64,000 nucleotides of DNA, taken from NCBI GenBank assembly GCA_973895155.1, contig OZ316893.1:19716001-19780000 (forward strand), written 5' to 3'. The notes under the pieces are model-generated. The model worked only from the letters and a program-made list of their open reading frames with translations. It was not told the DNA's origin and made no database searches. The stretch is from Marsupella aquatica. Taxonomy: Eukaryota > Marchantiophyta. Made by a program: the position numbers and the translations under genes. Of this stretch, positions 37,221-48,399 are shown piece after piece; position 1 is the first letter of the stretch, and the number at the start of each line of letters is the position of its first letter.

Positions 37221-37574
37221 GTGACATGGTGTCCATGGGAGCATCACTTTAGGAATATAAGCTACTCCACTTTCCAAGGAAAGGAAAAAGAATAAAAAAT
37301 GATGTAAGGTCCCCTCCCTCCAAAAGAGCACACTCCTGACCAAATCTGTACCAATTGAGTACAAGGTAAAGCATAATAATTTACTTGCATACTGCAACGT
37401 AGTGGCTCACACTTGTAATGACTATTTGAATCAGCGCAAATAATGCAAAATCAAACCAAGAAATTTCTCCTTTTAAATTTAAATATCCTGTCCGTGAGCC
37501 AAGAGGGATGCATTCAATAGGTTTGGAAGGAAATCATGAAACCTTTTTACCGTGCTAAATCTACATCAGCCCTA

Positions 37575-38557
37575 CTGTTGCGCCACTAACCCGGGCCTTA
37601 AATCCGGGTTAACTAGTTGGCGCGCGCACGACCTCCAGTAAGGGTGAGGTTTCGGGCAAGGACGGGTGTAGTGGTCTTAATTAGTCTAAGTCGGGCTATA
37701 TATAGGTACCGGTATAATATTACACAACCAACACAGACATCATAGGTATATTTGGTTTCCACCGCTGGAAGGATCCCATAGTAAGTGACTCGGACTAACT
37801 CCCGGCTTGGGGACTTTCAAGCTATCGTCGCGACCAGAACTTGCAGCATACGCTTCTTGACAATCCCAACCATTAGTCCGCACCCGGAACATCCCTTGAA
37901 ATGGCGCCTTTGTCAAGGCAACCATACATGCAACACAAACTACTCACAAAAGATTGAGGGAAGGACAAGGTTTACTCAGATAAAAAGAACCATTTTACAC
38001 AGTTGACTCGACTTCTAAGTGATCGGCAAGCCTAACGGCAGTCGATGCCCAGTCTCTATGAGACCCTGTCTCGCACTTGCCCAGCAAGATTGACTCTGGC
38101 TCTCACTCCTTAGTGCTCTCCGATCCTACTCAGATCGGGACTCCCCGTGCGCCATGCTTTTCCTAACTGAATAAGTCACCAGCCTCCCCCCCTCACTAGC
38201 GGAAGGGGGAGCCTAAATACTACTTGCCGGTGGGCGGGGGAGATGCTACCTCCCTCGGCCAAGGCCTACTTGACTAACTACTTACTGACGTGGTTGACCG
38301 CCTGCCCACTGTCCTGTTGACTGTTAGTGGTAAAGGGCGCTGACCGCGGCGCTAATATCTAAGTCCTATTGTCAATCGTCTTAGTCCGTTGATTGTCGCC
38401 TATCCTACGCTGGATGATCCTAACTAACTTTGTCCTAATCTTGCCTATTGCATTGCTAATTCTGTCACTACGGTTAACTCAAAAAGATGCCTTGGCCCGC
38501 CGGTTGCACTGCGCTGCCGCCTGACCGCTCCCCACCGCTAACCACCCCTTGCACGCG
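37575..38557. other. GC-richer segment next to the coiled-coil element
   Basis: Starts with an imperfect inverted repeat (GCGCCACTAACCCGG near 37580, CCGGGTTAACTAGTTGGCGC near 37604) and then a TATATATA word near 37697. The composition matches the gag-like region to its right, so this may be the untranslated end or an LTR of that element. A second LTR copy was not found. Confidence 0.35.
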
Positions 38558-41180
38558 TTACATTGCTGGTCCAGGGTTTGCCCTCTTGTCAGGCTGGGGC
38601 CTCGAGCCGCCCTGATCAGAGGCGTTTCCCGCCCTGCCCCATTGGCTTACCAGCAGCGTGATCCGCTCCTGCAAGCCCTTGTTATCCCGCGCTGCTTCTT
38701 CTGCTTCATTGGAGACTTCGTCAACCTCCGTCTGGAGTGGCGCCGCCTCCAAGTTGAGCTGGCCGATTGTTTCAAGGTTGGCCTGGTTTTGGGCCAACCG
38801 CTTATCCCGGTTGGCGGTGATAACGTTGACTTGCTGGGCAGCCTGAACAAACTGGTTGTTCAGGTTGGTCAGGCTATTAACCCAAGCTGAGGACTCCGCT
38901 TGAAGCTGAAGCACGGTGGCTTTGAGTCCCGTAACGTCAGCCTGAGCCTTAAGCAGCTCCTGGTTTCGTCCATCCTGTTGTTTGGTGACACAGACTAACT
39001 CCTCCTCGCAAGCGGTGGTTGCCTCCCCAGTTGCTCCACAGTCATCTGGAGATCCCCGATCTCATTCCTCTTGGCCATAAGTTCATCCTCCAAGCGGGTT
39101 ACAATCCGCAGTTGGTGATCTAACATGAAGAAGGTTGGTTGGAAGTAATGTGCGACCTGTTGCCCGATGTACGTTGCTAGTTCTCCTGATAGGTCTTGGC
39201 TAAACTTTTGGACCAGATCGTGGGCCAAAGTCCCCGGAACTACTTGGTAATCCTCTATTCTCTCGGGTAAGGGTACGTCCACGGTCGGGGCGACGACCTC
39301 CTCTGTAGTCCGCATTGGGAAAGGAATGGATTCCTCAGGCGGTGGTGGAATCGGGGGTGGTTGCATTGGGGGTAGAGGGGGTTTGACGGCAGGGGATGGC
39401 GGGGGCGGCCCATTATTCATAATGGTGCCGAACAGAGTAGAGGGCAGAGGGGTAGTCCACGGAGCAGCAAGGTTGGGGTTTAGCTGAGCGGTGGTAGTTG
39501 GGGTGCCCAGCGTAGTACTTTCGGGGGTGGGGTGGCATCCGTTGGGGCCAAGATGGCCATATTATTCACTCTGGTCTCACGCCGCTATTTGTACCAGCCT
39601 AGGATGATTGCAATGTGACTTTCCAGGTAAGTCTTCCCCCCAATAGGCATGCCCGCCTGAGCTCTCCCAAAAACCGGCGGCTAAAGAATTGGGCCCAGTT
39701 CTGCCGCTTGTACTGCTCCACCTGCACAATCGTACAGAGGGATATCTCGGACCAAGGTTTGATCATGTGCAGGGTAGTCCGTATGAAATTTAGGCGATCC
39801 ATACAGGTTAGGCTCGGGGGGTTGACTATCAAAAATCTTAGGAACCACGTGCGATCCAACATAGGCATTTTTCATAGAAATTAGCTAAATTTTTTTAAAG
39901 TGTAGGAAACCAAAGAAGGTATCATAGACCCATATTTATAGAATATTCTCTAATATATACCTTTTATAAAGTAAAATAGGTCATTAATATTGAAAATAGA
40001 GAATGCTTTTGGAATATTCCCATTATAAAATAGGTGTGTTTATATTAGGCTAGGATTGCACGTGGTACCCCAAAATATACACTAAGTTAACCCCCCGAGA
40101 GGTTAGGTTGGTACACAAGCCCTGTTTGTACCCGTTATCCGTCTTGCCCTTTGGCTTGAAGTACTTGGGCGTGTACTCCTTATCCGGGATCCGAAGTTCA
40201 ACCAATACCGGCCCTGTTGGCAGACAAAAGATCAAGGCCAATCAGTACTCCGTAAGTGACAAGGTCTGCCCCCCTACCTTGGTGGCAGGTGTGTCAATAT
40301 CACAATTGGAGATGAACTCGTACACCTCCCTCGCCCCGGAGGTGGTGGGCCTCCAGTTCAGACGAGCGAATTGCTCCAACTGATGCTCCTTGAGATAGTC
40401 CGCGTGTGATGGGTTCTTGATAGCGGACGAGACTACCTCGGGGATGCGGATTACCTGTAGTAGGTTTGGCTGCCAGTAGTCGGGGGTCCTTCGGGACTGG
40501 GTGTTGGCTGGTGGGTTGGCCGGGCTGGAGCTGGTGCGGGGGCGGGGTTAGTCCGCGTAGTCGGATCTGGACCTGGCATTGTCCTAGCCCGCTTCTGTGA
40601 ACGTTGCTCCAGCTGTGGACTAACTTGTCCCCCAGAGCCTGACAAACATTTGGTGTTGTCCATCGGACGGACCTGAGCCTGGCTCGAGGGTATGCGTTTG
40701 GCCGGGACTGTAGGCCGAGTGGCAGCAAGCACGAACGGAGTAGCCATATCCCAGTTGAAGGAGTTAGAGCTTTCTCTGAGGCATGTTAGATTGCGATCTG
40801 CTTCCCATTGCCTGTTGATGTCTTCTTCTCGCTTCTCGGCCGCAATCTGTTGGTCGATATAACCAGGAATCTTATCAAACACTGCCTGAGTCAGCTTCCG
40901 GTCGCCCTTCAGCTTAAAGAATTCCGTGGGGACTACAAGGATTGCCTCAGCTACCGATCTGAATCCTTCCTCATTGATGTACAGCTCGGTAATGTAGTCC
41001 CGCAAGTTGTTGTAGTTCGAATCCTTGGTAAGTGCTGCCTTGTCGCAGTTAATTTGCACTACCTTGATCACCAACTTTGTGTATCGTTGTTCGAAGGAGG
41101 CCTTCTCGGGGCAGGAGTACCAATAGGTCTATGAGAGCTTAGCGCCTACCTCGCCAAACAAGGTCCAGAATTCAAGAGCG
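38558..41180 (-). mobile_element. Degraded element with gag-like, proline-rich and coiled-coil frames
   Basis: On the minus strand several open frames follow one another with a few stops and frame shifts between them. First (41074-40451) is a helical domain with NLRDYITELYINEEGFRSV and a P/T/A-rich tail. Next (about 40450-40050) comes a segment with LNWRPTTSGAREVYEF and YTPKYFKPKGKTDNGYK, interrupted by one TGA. Then (39868-39599) MDRLNFIRTTLHMIKPWSEI. Finally (39420-38558) a proline-rich start (PPPIPPPPEES) leads into a long Q/L/E coiled coil. Such arrangements occur in plant transposon proteins of uncertain class. No protease, reverse transcriptase or transposase was recognised, so the class is open. 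The frames are too coherent to be noise but are broken. Confidence 0.55.
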
Positions 41181-42306
41181 ATGACGTTCATACTAACCTT
41201 CACAGTCCGCTGGTCGAGTCCGCTTCCCTTGCTTCCTTACTCATTGTGGTGTCGAAGGTTCAGGATCTCTCGAGAAGACCTCGCCTGCTCCGACTAAATC
41301 TTGCTACAATTTGCACACAAACTTTAATTTTCTTTGATACAATTGAGCTCGTTCCAGGGTAGGTAATGCGAGAGCAAACTGACAACGTCCCAGAAATCTC
41401 AAAGGCGCAAAGTGGCAAATGGGCCGCCGCGCCATCGACTCGTGCTTTTATGGGGGCTCTTGGGCGAGCTCGGGTGCGAGGGTGTCAAAGGCCGTTAGCC
41501 GCCATCAACTGATTGCAGTTGAATGTCTTGGTCCAAGCATGATCCACTACAACAAACTTTTACTCCGCCGCCGCCATCGTACCGTGGACGATCATAATAG
41601 TGCACCTCATAATCAGTACTCATTAAGTCAACTAACCTATTCCTATTTTAATCATAATTGCAAAAACCACTCTTCATACCATCCTAACTATGCGGATACG
41701 GTCCTAATGACTGTATACGTCCTAATCTGACGTTTGAGTCATGTCAAGTGACACGCTGCCCGTGTCACACCTACAACCAGAACATAAATCAAGACACGTG
41801 TTGGTCAAATCACTTAGTTTGTAGATAATAAATAGAGTGTATTTGTTTATGTTGTTGTGTAAGGAGCCCATTAACTTGACAACGATTTAACACGCAGTAA
41901 ACCTTTTACTCGACGGGGAGTAAAAACTGGCTACTATCAATTTTGGACAACAACCAGATGAAAGAGCAATGAGTGTAAGCCTTCAGGAAATGACAAAACA
42001 GAAAAGTACAATGAACAAATTTAAGTTGATATAAAGAGTTCATGCCAAGTTAAGAATCACTACATGACAAAAGATAAAACAATGACACTCTGAAGTAGAT
42101 TTAAGTAAAAATCAAGATTCTATTCCTGCATGAAGAGATATCCCACCTAAATTTAATACTCGACTTCTCATTCATGGAGTGAAGCACGGTCCAATAGTGC
42201 AAGTCAATTAGACACTATATTGTTGTTTCCTCTTGGCCTTTGTAATTCATTGTGTTGAGCAATGGCCATATCCTCCTGATTTGGTCCTCAGTGGCTTCTC
42301 CTGACA
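41181..42306. other. Intergenic, no gene seen
   Basis: The first 300 bases may be the leader of the minus-strand element. The rest is AT-rich with no recognised frame or repeat. Confidence 0.3.
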
Positions 42307-42610
42307 ATGGGTTTCCGTTGCTCTTCAGCAGGTTCAGGCATTCTCTACCTTCCACCTGGCATGGGCAGTAAAATTTTGGGTATCTATTGTAGTCAAATAC
42401 CTCTTTGCAACCCTCCTATGCAGTTTACCCTGGAGCTCTACCAAGCTTTCCAGATTGTGGTTCAGCAGGGCTTAAGTTCTTTGGCTTTTTGGTCTCTTGG
42501 GCTATTGTTCTTTCTGTTGTTTTCTCCTTTATTGGGGTTGTTGCCTTTGGGATCCTGTCTCCTCGTAAGCCGCTATTTGTTTTTTAATTTCTGGTGAAAT
42601 CTATGTTATA
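42307..42610 (+). mobile_element. 3'-end fragment of the non-LTR element
   Basis: The words TTTACCCTGGAGCTCTACCAAGCTTTC, TGGGCTATTGTTC and TTTGGGATCCTGTCTCCTCG parallel CTTCACCCCAGAGCTCTACCAGGC, TTGGGCCTTTTG and GTGGGACCCTGCCTCCTC at the end of the reverse-transcriptase relic at 45490-47290. The fragment ends with an A-rich run near 42610, as expected of a 5'-truncated non-LTR copy. Confidence 0.55.
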
Positions 42611-44061
42611 AAAAAAACTGTGAAACAGAAGAGAAAAGTTTACAGGCTCTTGAGTAAAGTGATCGAAGCCACCCAAGTGTAGTGCTAAAACATTAATCCT
42701 AGAATATATACTCAACTATGTGTATTGAGGACACGCACAAAACCAAACACAAAGACAAATACTATCTGACAACATAAAAATAGTCACTCTTCAAATTGGT
42801 AAACCTCCTTAGCCTTTGACAAGTCAAGCTTGATTTGGAATGTTTGCATGAATTCTGGGACTAAGTACCGTTTTGACAGTTTTCTCACAAGAAGAAATGC
42901 GCTAAAGTCCCTAAAATAAATTCATGAGGAGTGAAGCTAGGAAAAAGTAAAAGGCAAATGTGCTTAGATCAACACAAAGAGAAAGACTATTTGCTCACCT
43001 AAGTGAGCTATTTCAATTGATGGTATGGTACATATACATAAAGACCCCAAACATAGTTTACAAAGAGATTGATGGAGGAGAGTGGACTAGGTCGCTCAGT
43101 AGAGTGGTAGAAGAGAGACTTTAAGATATATTTTTTAGTTTGAGAGCTTGTAAGGTAATTCTTCCTGTATAAACGGGTACGTAAAAGTGTTTGGTCGGTG
43201 GGCACCAGCATTTTTCTACGTGGCAGAAATTAGCTTTTGTGTCAGATTAGCCAGTTTCTTGTCTAGTCCCATAAACCCAATTCCCATCTTGTCACAGGTC
43301 TAATCAGAATCTGATGGCTATCGTTAGATCTAGGGAGATGTAGGTAGCATAAATCTAGGGAGATCTACATTAGGTAGAAAAGTAACGTCTGAAAATTAGA
43401 AAGAAATACTCTTAGCATCTTCTCCTCCCAAGGTAAGATTGCCACCTGGAGTAAAACGAAGAAACATTGAAACTACCGTGGTGGGCACCCCTAATCTAAA
43501 GTTGTGATACATCCAAGCATCAATCATTTCATCAAGTTTCCAAATGGCAGAGCACGTTCATGAATTCCTAGTTTCCTACTGCGTGACACGTTCACTAATT
43601 GGTACAGCCGAAATTCTATTTATAATTATTATTACTGTCAGATGCGATACGGTACAAAGATTCCAGATATGGTCGCTCTGGTAGTCTGGTCGATGATTCG
43701 TTGGGACTAGGGTAGCTTTGGGACTCTGGTCCATGATTCGATATAAGAATAGCATCAATGTCTGATCACCTGATCCGGCTGGCAGACAGGTGGCAACTGG
43801 CAACAGCAGCTACATCATTCTACAACGAGGGAGAGTGAGAATCTAAAACATTGGTTGTTGTTTTACGTTTCGTAAAATCTCGTCTTCATTGGCTTGCCCC
43901 TTGAGAGGAACCATTAGGCATATGGCAGCCCTGGAAAAAATTAGCATTTGGGAACCCTTTGACAAAAACAAATCTGGATTGTTCACGTGATTCTAGTCTT
44001 GTTTTGCTATGAAATGAAAAGGTTGGGACTAAAGTTTCCTGCCCTAGCCTCAACAGCCAGC
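42611..44061. other. Intergenic, no gene seen
   Basis: AT-rich DNA without recognisable frames. A short direct repeat (GGGACT..GGT..ATGATTCG, near 43677-43740) is present. Confidence 0.3.
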
Positions 44062-44157
44062 AAGTTGCCTGCCCTTGCCCTTGGGATTCCACAAATATTG
44101 CCCTCAAGCAAGTTTCCTGCCCTTGCCCTTGGGATTCCACAAATATTGCCCTCAAGC
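44062..44157. repeat. 48-bp tandem duplication
   Basis: Two copies of a 48-bp unit (AAGTTTCCTGCCCTTGCCC... CCCTCAAGC) at 44062-44109 and 44110-44157 with a single visible difference (G/T). Because 48 is a multiple of three, open frames run through on both strands, but there is no other sign of coding. Confidence 0.92.
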
Positions 44158-45489
44158 CTGGCACAAGAGGGGTTCAGGCATCTGTGAGCCATATATCAGT
44201 GAGCGTATATCAGTGAGCTACCATATTCTTGAGGATCCTCTATGTGTGAGTTGCGCCTTAGGGACTCTCAAAGTTCCCAGTTAGTGATGGGGCTTTTGGG
44301 TATAAACAAATGGCCATAGCTCTTTCACAGGTTTATGTAAACTTCTTTTTTTTCACTAGTATCAGTGACTTATGGCCATGACATATGACCAACCTTTATG
44401 GCAAAACCTAATGGATTATGAACATGGTACTACATAACTTTTTCTGTCCCTAACCTTCACTACTAGGTTAAGGTCCATCACATTTTAGGCTTGAGACCCA
44501 CAAGTAGGGCATCCAAGAAGCACGTGACAGGAGTTAATATCACTCGAGAGTTACGGGAGTCTCAATAGAAGTTGTGGGAGCCACAATTGGACTCTATAAG
44601 GAAGTCGGTGGCTTAACATTTAACAAGTAACCCTAACCACAATGCATTAATTTTGGCATGAGTTGAAAGGCACCTAAGCTTTGAGCCTGAACTGGTTCTC
44701 CTAAAAGCATTGGGGTTGATGGCAGAGAAGGAAACAGTACATAATTGAGACATAGGTTAGGGAGGCAGTCTCATGGGGTGGGTCAATGTTGCCTCCCCTT
44801 TTTCTAAAAATTCTGCTATTAACTCAGTCCTGTAACCAGAGATACAAGATTAACCTTGAATCCGTAACTCGATCCGGCTTGCGGCTGAGTTCTGAGAGGC
44901 CCTATTAAAGCATCACACTATTGCCATGGTCTATTTTCTACCCATTATTTGCTTCATAATTTGCATTTGCCTTCTTCTTTTTGTTCTGGAAAATGCACAT
45001 GAAAATATGGTTGCATATGGTGTAATGTGTCATGTGTCCACAGGTTAGGCTAATTCTTCATATTGTGATAAACTCTGGTAGATTTCTATTATATTCCAAG
45101 GTAAACCCAATTGTTCTTTATATCAGCCACTATTGTAACCTGGGGGTTGTTTTCTGATGTGCAAATCACTTTTGTTTTTTCTAGTTAGAGGGAGATGTTT
45201 TTGGATGTGTAGATCTTCTTTTGTGTTTCACAAGCCTGAATGCCCATTCTTTGAATATTAGCAAAAATAATTACATTCTTTGAATGTTAGCCAAAATGAT
45301 TACTAAAATCATAATGCATGATCATCATTTTTGATATGCATAATATTTCCAACCTTCTTTCCATTCACAAATATTTTGGTGTGGCTCTAGAGTCAAACTC
45401 TAGAAGTTTCACTCTAGATTTTACTCTAGAAATGTAGACCTAAACTCTAGATTCTAATAGCAATAAATTATACAAATGTTTGTTCTCTT
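44158..45489. other. Intergenic, no gene seen
   Basis: A cluster of CTCTAGA-type words lies at 45386-45450, similar in style to 5500-5930. No frame or element was recognised. Confidence 0.3.
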
Positions 45490-47290
45490 CTGAACCTCTT
45501 ACTCCCCCATTGGGTTTTGGTCCTCACCGGCCCCTCTGGCAGGGCGGGGGGAGGCGCCTGGCCATCGGGGGACCATCACCCTACTTCAGTCTTTGTTGTT
45601 TGGGGACTGGGCCCAACTTCAGGAGGAGTACTACCACCATTTGGTAGCGCTTGCCACACAGTCGTCCGAAGCGACCGGGGAATCACTGGTCCCTTCCATG
45701 CAGCAGCGTTGTTGCCGGTGCCTTGTACTGGGGCAGGCTAGGGAGTTCTCCAAGGAAATGCGCTCCCTGGCCTTGCTCTCCCTGGTTCCATCTTCCATGG
45801 AGACCCTTGCTCACTTGCAAGCGCTCCATCCTTCGGCGATGGTAGAGGTTCCGGATTTTGTTGGGAGTTTTGTTCTTGAAACTCAGTTCTCCCTTTCTCG
45901 TAAGGTCTTTTTGTCTGCCTTCCTCCATTTACCTTGGCTCTCGGCGGGGGGTGTGTGGGATGAGGTTTGAGCATCTGCAAAATTGCTTCTCCCCCAATGA
46001 CTATTCGTCTGGATTTACTCAGTTGTTCCAGGTTTGTGCCCATGTGATGGCTGGTCGTCTTCCCCCTGTCGTGGCTCGGCTCTTGGGGTCTCAACTTTTG
46101 GCCATGGCCAAGGAGGCAGGCAGTGTTCGGCCACTTGCCATTGGAGAAGTTCCGTATTGGATGGTCAGTGTGTTTGTCTGTAGTTGCAAGCCCCGTTTGC
46201 ATCACAATTTTTCCCACATCAGTTTGGGGTGGCCATCCCAGGTGGTTGCAAGAGCGTGGTGCATGACATACCTTTTGTTTTGGATATCTGCCCTGATTGG
46301 GCGGTTATTCAGGTAGATGTGGCCAATACGATCAATGTTTTCTATTGGCGGGCCATGTTTGAGGAGCTTTGGGATGCAGGAGGAGAGATTGCATTTGTCA
46401 TTCCGGGCTTCTTCGACCACTTTTCTGGGGTTGCTTATTTCCGTCAGTGGCCGACGACACTCACATTGTGGCACTGATCCTTGTTTTGGGGGATGGTTAC
46501 ATCCACTTCCTTGACCAGCTGGCCCTCCTAGGCTTGTCTGTTCAGCCCAGGAAGTGTGCATTCTGGTCCCCGAGTCCACTTTTCTCCCCCGCTTGGACAT
46601 ACCTATTCGGACCGATGACATCAGGGTTCTTGGAGTGCCCTTAGGTGGACCTCATCTTTTCGCGTGCTGGAGTTCAGGCCCTCGGGGATGTGGTTGTTAC
46701 TGACCCTACCAGTGGGGCCAACGTTGACATGGCAGGTCATGTCCCAAGTCATGCAGCTGCTAGGGCTGCATGTATGAAGGAGGAGGCCTATGCTATTTGG
46801 GACCCTGATAATCCCTTCTACGCCTTTTCCATTGAGGTTTTTGGGGTGCTTCACCTGGACTTTGACTGCTTCTTATGATCTTGTGCGGTTCTTTATGTTG
46901 AGCGGAGGCCTTATTCACCACGACATCATAGCCTTTGTCCAACAGAGAGTGTCACTTGCACTCCAACGCGGACATTCACTATTTTCCGTAAGGGTGAGAT
47001 AGTTGGTGCTAGGGCATCTAGTCAGGCCGATCTTAGACCCCCCCACCCCCCCCCCCCCCCCAATGCACTTCACCCCAGAGCTCTACCAGGCTATCAGGCT
47101 ATGCAATTTGCCCCCCCTATGCACTTCACCGAGAGCTCTACGAGGCTATCAGGCCATGCAATTTGCTGGTAGGGTCTGAAAGGTGGGCCTTCTCCTTAAT
47201 TGGGCCTTTTGCAGGTGGCTAGACTCTCCTTAATTGGGCCTTTTGCCTGTGGGACCCTGCCTCCTCTTGGGCGCCTCTTGTTCTGCTGTG
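45490..47290 (+). pseudogene. Non-LTR retrotransposon reverse transcriptase relic
   Basis: Reading through frame shifts, the order of motifs fits a reverse transcriptase of a non-LTR (LINE-like) family common in plants: REFSKEMRSLALLSLVPSS, MRFEHLQNCFS, RLPPVVARLLGSQL, SVRPLAIGEV, GVAIPGGCKSVVHD, DWAVIQVDVANTINV, then the catalytic ADD triad as VADDTHIVAL (near 46450), LSVQPRKCAFW and IRVLGVPLGGPH. At least three frame changes and an early stop make it non-functional. No endonuclease was found, so the copy is 5'-truncated. The 3' part carries a poly-C run (47039-47061) and two small tandem duplications (period 56 near 47063, period 34 near 47191). Confidence 0.8.
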
Positions 47291-48399
47291 TGATATAATT
47301 ATGTTTATCTACTTGTACTCTATTGTACGTTTGTACTTTTGCTTGGCCCTTTGTAGTAAATTTGTCCTTTTAACTTTTGTTCAACTGTTCAAGTGAACGA
47401 AAAAGGAAATCATTGGCGTTGTTTGGGGATCAGAAGAAGCGAAGTAGCATAGGCAGTAGGCAGGCAGGATTCCAGGAAGGACACATTGCAAGCTAAGGGA
47501 TGGCTGACTGATGATTCTTCGAAAGCTCCAATATCGTGCTCCACGTGGCCTCGAGCTGCCAAAAGGCCTTTCACTCACTTCCCAGCTTCGATCGAGCTCA
47601 GTAGTGGCAAGATGAGATTGGAATCGTCGAGGGCGGAAGGATTGAAGGATTGAAGGACTGAGCGACTGAGTGGCCTGAGAGACGAGTCAAACCTTCGGTC
47701 TTGTTTGTCTCGTTTGGAGTTCTGCAGTCGTTAATGTTTCTTTCTGCCTCTCGTTCTGCTGAAGCGCTTGCGGCACCACCGAGTACTGTTGTTGAGGAAT
47801 TTTTTTTGTCATGAGCAGCAGCAGCAGCAGCAGCAGCAGCACCTGAGCCGCAGCATCGGCAGTGGCAGCCACGTCAATTCATTTATCCGCAAGGAAACGG
47901 ATCGGTTTTGTGCTTCGCGGGCTGGATCTATCCATAGGCAGGAAGGCACTTGGCAGGGCAGTAGTAAGTGGTCCAGCAGGTAGGGAAAGGAAGGGCATCG
48001 AGTGTCGAGAAGGGAGGAACTGTGCACGAAGGCTTCCTCTCTGCGGTAGGGAACTATCATGGAAGTCACTTGTCTGTAACTCGTATTACCGTCACAGGGG
48101 AGGATCGTGGACAATTTCTCTATCGCGTGGTCTATGTCTTCTGGTGTTTGGAGCCGGAGAGGAAAGTGCTTTGAGGCCATCGGTGGAGGCCCGCTTTAAG
48201 GGTTCTTGCAGACACAACGGACACCGGAGTGAGTACATTATTGAGTGTAGATTCCAGCTGGTCGTGGAGAATTCTATATCTCGAAGGACACAAACGGGAG
48301 CGCAGCACGGAGGAGGTTTAGGAGGAGGAGGCAGTGCTTACCTTGGTGGCCAAAAGAGCTGGGCATCGTACGGACTTCTGAGAAAATTTAGGAGTCGCC
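47291..48399 (+). promoter_or_regulatory. Upstream region of the SDR gene with a CAG repeat
   Basis: Intergenic DNA leading to the reductase gene. It includes (AGC)9 at 47814-47840 and GC-rich DNA from 47560 onward. A 210-codon open frame (47862-48494) runs through the first SDR exon in another frame and has no domain, so it is judged spurious. The transcription start is not defined. Confidence 0.4.
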
